This document shows, one piece after another, positions 40,258 to 43,833 of a DNA stretch of 43,833 nt; within the stretch, counting starts at the first letter, position 1, and every line of letters begins with the position of its first letter. Location: positions 1-43,833 of IMG/VR virus record IMGVR_UViG_3300025674_000090; one strand, 5' to 3'. The position numbers were made by a program, and so were the translations under genes. The notes below the pieces were generated by a model. It saw nothing but the letters and a program-made list of their open reading frames with translations. It searched no databases and had not been told where the DNA came from. Source of the DNA: a virus.

Positions 40258-40722
40258 ATGTCTAAATTTCAATCAACAAAAGTATTTGACGGATTTAGTA
40301 CAGTATTCCGCCAATGGCGAGCTGAAGGAACACATTGTAGATTTTTACACGGATATGGTGTAAGTTTTAAAGTATGGTTCGAAGGAGATCTTGATGAACG
40401 TAATTGGGTTTGGGACTTTGGCGGCATGAAACGTGCTAAAGGAACAATTGACGGCATGACTCCCAAAGCTTGGATGGATCATATGTTTGATCATACGTTG
40501 GTAGTTGCTGAAGATGATCCTGAGTTGCAAAGTTTCAGAGATATGGATAGTCGAGGTGTTGTTCAACTAAGAATTGTTCCTGCAACAGGCGCAGAACGAT
40601 TTGCAAAATTTGTTTATGATAAATTGAATGATTTCGTTCAAGAAGAAACTGATGGCCGAGTTAGAATAAGTAAAGTTGAATTCATGGAACATTCAAAAAA
40701 TAGTGCAATTTATCAAGGATGA
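40258..40722 (+). CDS. queD: 6-carboxy-tetrahydropterin synthase-like protein (QueD)
   Basis: 154 residues. QueD/PTPS-fold enzymes turn the FolE product into carboxytetrahydropterin, the substrate of QueE. The family pattern is visible in FSTVFRQWRAEGTHCRFLHGY, VWDFGGMK and the C-terminal VEFMEHSKNSA. The catalytic Cys (C27) and H31 are present, but two of the three zinc histidines of E. coli QueD appear to be replaced: F17 for His16 and Y33 for His33. H26 could substitute as a ligand. The stop overlaps the thyA start by four bases. Confidence 0.8.
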   Translation: MSKFQSTKVFDGFSTVFRQWRAEGTHCRFLHGYGVSFKVWFEGDLDERNWVWDFGGMKRAKGTIDGMTPKAWMDHMFDHTLVVAEDDPELQSFRDMDSRGVVQLRIVPATGAERFAKFVYDKLNDFVQEETDGRVRISKVEFMEHSKNSAIYQG

Positions 40723-41807
40723 ATACAATAGACAAACAATACCAATCACTACTTCGAGATATTCTTGATAACGGTGTAGAAAAATCAGATAGAACCGGAA
40801 CAGGCACTATTTCAGTATTTGGTAGACAGATACGACATAAAATGAGTGAAGGTTATCCTTTACTTACAACTAAAAAAATGGCATTCAAAACAATGGTGAC
40901 TGAGCTGATTTGGTTTTTGAGAGGTGATACCAACATCAAGTATTTGGTTGATAACGGATGTAACATTTGGAATGGTGATTGCTATGCTAACTATTTAAAA
41001 AAATGGAAACCTGAAAACACATGCGTAGATGGTAATTACATAGACCAAAAATTAGAAGATGAAAGACCCTTATCTAAAGATGTGTTTATTCATTTAATCA
41101 AAACAAATGATGAGTTTGCAGAAGAGTGGGGTGATTTAGGTCCAATTTATGGTAAGCAGTGGAGAAAGTGGGGTCAGTTTAATGATTATACAGACCAAAT
41201 CACAAACCTAATTCATGACCTTAAAACAAATCCAGATAGTAGACGATTAATGGTTAATGCTTGGAATGTAGATGAATTACATGAGATGGTACTTCCACCT
41301 TGTCATTACGGATTTCAAGTTTATACGAGAGAGTTGAGTGCAGAAGAACGTAAAAATATATATTATAAATTATCTTATACTCACATTGAACTTTTAAGTC
41401 AATTAAATAAAGACACACCGCCAACAGATAAAAATGAGTGGAACAAATTATTTGATAAGTACAATATACCAACTCGAGCAATCTCTTTAATGTGGAATCA
41501 GAGGTCGGTGGATACACCACTCGGTCTTCCGTTTAATATCGCATCATATGCACTCTTACTAGAAATATTTGCTAAGATGGTTAATATGGTTCCTGATGAA
41601 TTAATTGCTAATTTAGGAGATGCTCATATCTATAAAAATCAAATAGATGGGGTTAAGGAACAATTGATAAGAGAACCAATGAAGTTACCTAAGATTGATA
41701 TACATCTTGGTATTCTTGATTATGAACTTGATAAATTAGAAGTTGATATGTTTAAGTTAGTAGATTATCAATCACATTCGAGTATAAAAATGCCACTTTC
41801 TAATTAA
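40719..41807 (+). CDS. thyA: Thymidylate synthase (ThyA)
   Basis: 362 residues, ~100 longer than E. coli ThyA (264). dUMP methylation for dTMP. Conserved segments: DRTGTGTISVFGRQIRH, LTTKKMAFKTMVTELIWFLRGDTN, GPIYGKQWRKW, PDSRRLMVNAWNVDEL, LPPCHYGFQVY with the catalytic Cys, QRSVDTPLGLPFNIASYALL and LGDAHIYKNQ. Two insertions, at ~100-140 and ~205-255, account for the length and are seen in some phage and Bacteroidota enzymes. It begins inside the queD stop. Confidence 0.95.
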   Translation: MNTIDKQYQSLLRDILDNGVEKSDRTGTGTISVFGRQIRHKMSEGYPLLTTKKMAFKTMVTELIWFLRGDTNIKYLVDNGCNIWNGDCYANYLKKWKPENTCVDGNYIDQKLEDERPLSKDVFIHLIKTNDEFAEEWGDLGPIYGKQWRKWGQFNDYTDQITNLIHDLKTNPDSRRLMVNAWNVDELHEMVLPPCHYGFQVYTRELSAEERKNIYYKLSYTHIELLSQLNKDTPPTDKNEWNKLFDKYNIPTRAISLMWNQRSVDTPLGLPFNIASYALLLEIFAKMVNMVPDELIANLGDAHIYKNQIDGVKEQLIREPMKLPKIDIHLGILDYELDKLEVDMFKLVDYQSHSSIKMPLSN

Positions 41808-41813
41808 AAAGTT

Positions 41814-41957
41814 ATGTTAGAATTTATTAGACACGCCTTAGGAATTTGTGGTGAACATTGGCACCCAAATTTATTCAATATATCAATGTTAGCAGCATCT
41901 ATTTCTAGTGCTGCATACTACGTTAAAATAAAGTTCTACAATATTTATAAGAAATAG
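41814..41957 (+). CDS. Small hydrophobic protein
   Basis: 47 residues. The N-terminal MLEFIRHALGICGEHWHPNL is followed by NISMLAASISSAAYYVKIKF, a possible single membrane segment, and a Lys-rich end. It could be a small membrane protein or holin-like factor, but the segment is short, so this is uncertain. It starts six bases after the thyA stop with no clear ribosome site. Confidence 0.55.
   Translation: MLEFIRHALGICGEHWHPNLFNISMLAASISSAAYYVKIKFYNIYKK
41941..41948 (+). promoter_or_regulatory. ATATTTAT element before the 41968 gene
   Basis: ATATTTAT in CAATATTTATAAG, 19 bases before the ATG, matching the spacing at other genes. It overlaps the 3' end of the small hydrophobic gene. Confidence 0.4.
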
Positions 41958-41967
41958 GATATTTGAT

Positions 41968-42333
41968 ATGAAAGAAATGGAAAAGTTATTATCATACTTG
42001 ATGCATTCAAGAACACAAACTCATGTATTTCATTTACAGACAAAATCATATGCAGAACACATGGCACTAGGTGCTTACTATGAAGGCATTGTAGATTTAA
42101 TTGATGGTTTGGCAGAAACCTTTCAAGGTAAAAATGGAATCATTGAAAATTATGATAACTTTAAATTAGAAGCATATCAAGACAAAGACCAACTCATCAA
42201 ATACTTTGAATCTCTAGGAAAGATGGTTGAGTCAATACAACCTAAATTTAAAGACACCTACATTCAAAATCAAGTAGACACTGTGTCTGAACTTATTTAT
42301 TCTGCAAAATATAAAATTGAACATCTTGGATAA
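41968..42333 (+). CDS. Hypothetical helical protein (DUF5856/Dps-like appearance)
   Basis: 121 residues, helical. The pattern HVFHLQTKSYAEHMALGAYYEGIVDLIDGLAETFQG (HxxHLQT...HxALG-YY--I-DLID-LAE) resembles ferritin/Dps-like phage proteins such as DUF5856. Whether the iron or DNA functions of Dps exist here is unknown. The rest forms two further helices (LIKYFESLGKMVESIQPKF, VSELIYSAKYKIEHLG). It lies between thyA and small metabolism genes. Confidence 0.6.
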   Translation: MKEMEKLLSYLMHSRTQTHVFHLQTKSYAEHMALGAYYEGIVDLIDGLAETFQGKNGIIENYDNFKLEAYQDKDQLIKYFESLGKMVESIQPKFKDTYIQNQVDTVSELIYSAKYKIEHLG

Positions 42334-42354
42334 CGCATTCTTTTTTATTATATT
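42326..42354 (+). promoter_or_regulatory. Promoter of the HPRT operon
   Basis: TTGGAT (42326-42331), 17-base spacer, TATATT (42349-42354). An overlapping TATAAATA (42354-42361) matches the T4 late -10 sequence, so both timing classes may be served. The ATG at 42368 follows. Confidence 0.6.
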
Positions 42355-42367
42355 ATAAATAAAAGAG

Positions 42368-42541
42368 ATGAGTCGAATTAAACGTTGGATTGAAGAACAA
42401 CTAGATCAAGGAATTGATGTGTTGCATCCAGAACAGTTAGACAAAGAATATTGTTATTACAGCGGACTGCCTTCTCCAGCCGCATATCAAAATGAGGACC
42501 AAGATGAAAACGAAACAAGAGATTATTCAGAGACTGCTTGA
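42368..42541 (+). CDS. Hypothetical small acidic protein
   Basis: 57 residues: SRIKRWIEEQLDQGIDVLHP, then EQLDKEYCYYSGLPSPAAYQ and a very acidic end (NEDQDENETRDYSETA). No family is recognised. Its 3' end overlaps the next gene by ~38 bases in another frame. Confidence 0.55.
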   Translation: MSRIKRWIEEQLDQGIDVLHPEQLDKEYCYYSGLPSPAAYQNEDQDENETRDYSETA

Positions 42542-42716
42542 CGAAAAGCACATTACGGTTGAAGAAGCAATGTCATTAATGGAAACTACTCAATATGTTC
42601 TTCCATTTCCTGGCGGTTATTGGACATCTACTGTTACAGGGGCTGACAAAATGATGACACAAGATGCAATCAATTCAGCAAACGAACAAGCTCGTAAAAC
42701 TATATTGAATGATTGA
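42504..42716 (+). CDS. Hypothetical small protein
   Basis: 70 residues from ATG 42504; an upstream ATG at 42492 exists, but GAGGA with six-base spacing favours 42504. KTKQEIIQRLLDEKHITVEEAMSLM is a helix-turn-helix-like or SHOCT-like start, followed by LPFPGGYWTSTVTGADKMMT. The LLDEKHIT-EEA phrase resembles a SHOCT-type short helical hairpin, but I would not claim a family. Its 3' end overlaps the next gene by eight bases. Confidence 0.55.
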   Translation: MKTKQEIIQRLLDEKHITVEEAMSLMETTQYVLPFPGGYWTSTVTGADKMMTQDAINSANEQARKTILND

Positions 42717-42942
42717 AATTTTAGGATGGGTTGGAACTGTATTAGTACTAATTGGTTATTGGGCTAATTCAAATTTACGGCACCGTTTAGCAATGACAAC
42801 ATGGATTGCTGGCGACGTCATATGGATTACATATGATGTATTTATTGAAAACTGGAGCCATATGGTTCTGAGTTTAGTTATTATCGGAATAAACATTTAC
42901 GGAATATATAAAATTATTGCAAATGGCAGATTATCAAGATGA
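42709..42942 (+). CDS. Small three-helix membrane protein
   Basis: 77 residues with three hydrophobic segments: ILGWVGTVLVLIGYWANS, LAMTTWIAGDVIWITYDVF and HMVLSLVIIGINIYGIYKII. The arrangement W-GD--WI-YD and the IIGINIYGIYK end resemble half-size PnuC/SemiSWEET or YgjV-like membrane proteins, but this is not proven. It sits in the inner membrane and may help import of a nucleobase or vitamin, an inference from its neighbour HPRT. Translationally coupled on both sides. Confidence 0.6.
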   Translation: MIEILGWVGTVLVLIGYWANSNLRHRLAMTTWIAGDVIWITYDVFIENWSHMVLSLVIIGINIYGIYKIIANGRLSR

Positions 42943-43456
42943 TGAAATACTCATAGCAGAGTATCAAATTGACCGAGGCATTGACAGGGTCGCTCGTCAA
43001 ATTGCTTCAAGCAGAAAAAACATAGTTACAGACACTCCAGTTATTTTAGGAGTACTCAATGGGGCATTCATGTTTACTTCAGAACTTGTTCGCAAGCTAC
43101 ATATTGAATGTTATGTAGATTTTTGCAGAGTATCAAGTTACCCTGCCGGTCCAGACTTAAAAAATCAACCACAAATTACATGTCCACCTAAAATTGATGT
43201 TACCGGCAGAGATGTATACATTGTTGAAGATATTGTTGATACCGGCGAAACTGTAGAGCATCTAAAAGAATTTTTAGCAGAAAATGGTGCAGCTCGAATT
43301 TATGTTGTATCATTAATAAAGCGAGAATCGGATACTAGAAGTTTAATTGACTTTTTTGGCGTCGAAATTGATGACAGTTGGGTATATGGTTTTGGGCTAG
43401 ATGATAATGAATTAAGAAGAAACTACAGAAACATTTATAAGAAGACTATTGACTAA
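42923..43456 (+). CDS. hpt: Hypoxanthine-guanine phosphoribosyltransferase
   Basis: 177 residues from ATG 42923, the HPRT size. It transfers phosphoribose from PRPP to purine bases (salvage). Key segments: TPVILGVLNGAFMFTSELVRKL, DVYIVEDIVDTGETVEHL (the PRPP loop, EDIVDTG-T), and IDDSWVYGFGLDDNELRRN (the family's V-GFGLDY end). It overlaps the membrane gene by 20 bases. Substrate specificity (hypoxanthine, guanine or a deaza base) cannot be read from sequence. Confidence 0.93.
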   Translation: MADYQDDEILIAEYQIDRGIDRVARQIASSRKNIVTDTPVILGVLNGAFMFTSELVRKLHIECYVDFCRVSSYPAGPDLKNQPQITCPPKIDVTGRDVYIVEDIVDTGETVEHLKEFLAENGAARIYVVSLIKRESDTRSLIDFFGVEIDDSWVYGFGLDDNELRRNYRNIYKKTID

Positions 43457-43461
43457 AACAA

Positions 43462-43692
43462 ATGTCTGATCGTGAATTTACTGTAAAACGAAGGTTAGCA
43501 ATTGCAAAATTAGAACAATGGATGTATGATGTTTATGTCAAAACTGATTTAAATCATTCATATGAAATTTGGCAATGGCTCAAACAGATATATACAAGTA
43601 CTAAAACGAAACTTACAAAAAAGGAACTAGAATCATTACATGATTTATGGGATGAATATATAAAATATATCAAGGAGCAAGATGGGCGATAG
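43462..43692 (+). CDS. Hypothetical small helical protein
   Basis: 76 residues, Lys/Tyr/Trp-rich (LEQWMYDVYVKTDLNHSYEI, QWLKQIYTSTKTKLTKKELE, LWDEYIKYIKEQDG), all helical. No family is recognised. It overlaps the next start by 11 bases. Confidence 0.55.
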   Translation: MSDREFTVKRRLAIAKLEQWMYDVYVKTDLNHSYEIWQWLKQIYTSTKTKLTKKELESLHDLWDEYIKYIKEQDGR

Positions 43693-43833
43693 AGAAGACG
43701 CATACAGACAAATATTTAAACAAAATACAGAAAAGATACCAACGCATGACCCGCAAACTGGCGAATTGAATCCATATTATGAAGAATTAACGGGTAAACT
43801 AAACCCTATGAAAGAAACAAAAAACATCAAGTC
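43682..43833 (+). CDS. Hypothetical protein, 5' part
   Basis: At least 50 residues from ATG 43682; the frame runs off the right edge. The start MGDREDAYRQIFKQNTEKIP is polar and charged. CAAGGAG lies eight to ten bases upstream of the ATG, a good ribosome site. No family is recognised. Confidence 0.6.
   Translation, partial: MGDREDAYRQIFKQNTEKIPTHDPQTGELNPYYEELTGKLNPMKETKNIK

Noticed and set aside
1-43833. Assembly chimera of two phages
   Set aside because: The ribosome-site style differs, but the T4 genes are non-redundant and both promoter motifs occur on both sides of 13 kb, so I treat the window as one mosaic genome; read coverage is needed to be certain.
1-43833. tRNA genes, CRISPR arrays, insertion sequences, homing endonucleases
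   Set aside because: I found no cloverleaf-like sequences with TTCRA arms in the gaps, no regular spaced repeats of CRISPR type and no transposase or endonuclease motifs beyond the tentative PD-(D/E)XK protein.

Overview
The window is part of the genome of an AT-rich, T4-like contractile-tailed phage (a myovirus of the Straboviridae/Kyanoviridae type, probably marine). Nearly all genes lie on the + strand. Recognisable T4 counterparts, from sequence motifs, are gp21 (cut by the left edge), gp22, gp23, gp13, gp14, gp15, gp18, gp19, a gp26-like protein, gp48, gp53, gp32, UvsX/RecA, an RNase H/5'-nuclease, gp41, NrdB, NrdA and ThyA. The host cannot be named from the window. The NrdB metal-ligand pattern and the A-rich, Shine-Dalgarno-poor leaders of the left part would fit a Bacteroidota (flavobacterial) host. 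The strong Shine-Dalgarno sites of the right part would fit many other hosts.

Layout. (1) 1-3433: prohead protease end, scaffold and major capsid protein. (2) 3434-5587: twin promoters and an accessory block holding a small protein, an AT-hook RecA-like ATPase and a DUF932-like protein. (3) 5593-9488: PhoH ATPase, a small structural protein and the neck/tail-completion genes gp13-gp14-gp15. (4) 9492-15534: a host-interaction cassette with fibre-like proteins, an S74 intramolecular chaperone, two LamG-like proteins and several small proteins. (5) 15586-26564: tail sheath, tube, baseplate hub, probable tape measure, tube cap and wedge proteins. (6) 26566-34736: replication and recombination, with a compact and diverged family-A DNA polymerase, a possible PD-(D/E)XK nuclease, gp32, UvsX/RecA, 5'-nuclease and replicative helicase. 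(7) 34771-43833: nucleotide metabolism and 7-deazaguanine synthesis (NrdB, NrdA, QueE, FolE, QueD, ThyA, HPRT), with thioredoxin, a GroES-like co-chaperonin and small proteins.

Regulation. Two recurrent upstream elements stand out. One is a sigma70-like promoter, TTGG(A/T)N-N17-TATWWT, at about ten places in front of replication, metabolism and capsid operons. The other is an ATATTTAT element 15-30 bases before many morphogenesis start codons, probably the late promoter. At three replication genes the -10 box lies only 5-8 bases from the ATG, predicting leaderless mRNAs. Rho-independent terminators separate the capsid, accessory, sheath, tube, recombinase, helicase and folE blocks.

Points of most interest are the mini PolA-like protein with altered active-site residues, the predicted leaderless replication transcripts, the deazaguanine gene set whose QueD and QueE have unusual metal-site motifs, the repeat-bearing tube-cap protein, and a change in ribosome-binding-site style near 13 kb. 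There is no stretch longer than 300 bases without a gene. I saw no tRNA, CRISPR array or insertion sequence.
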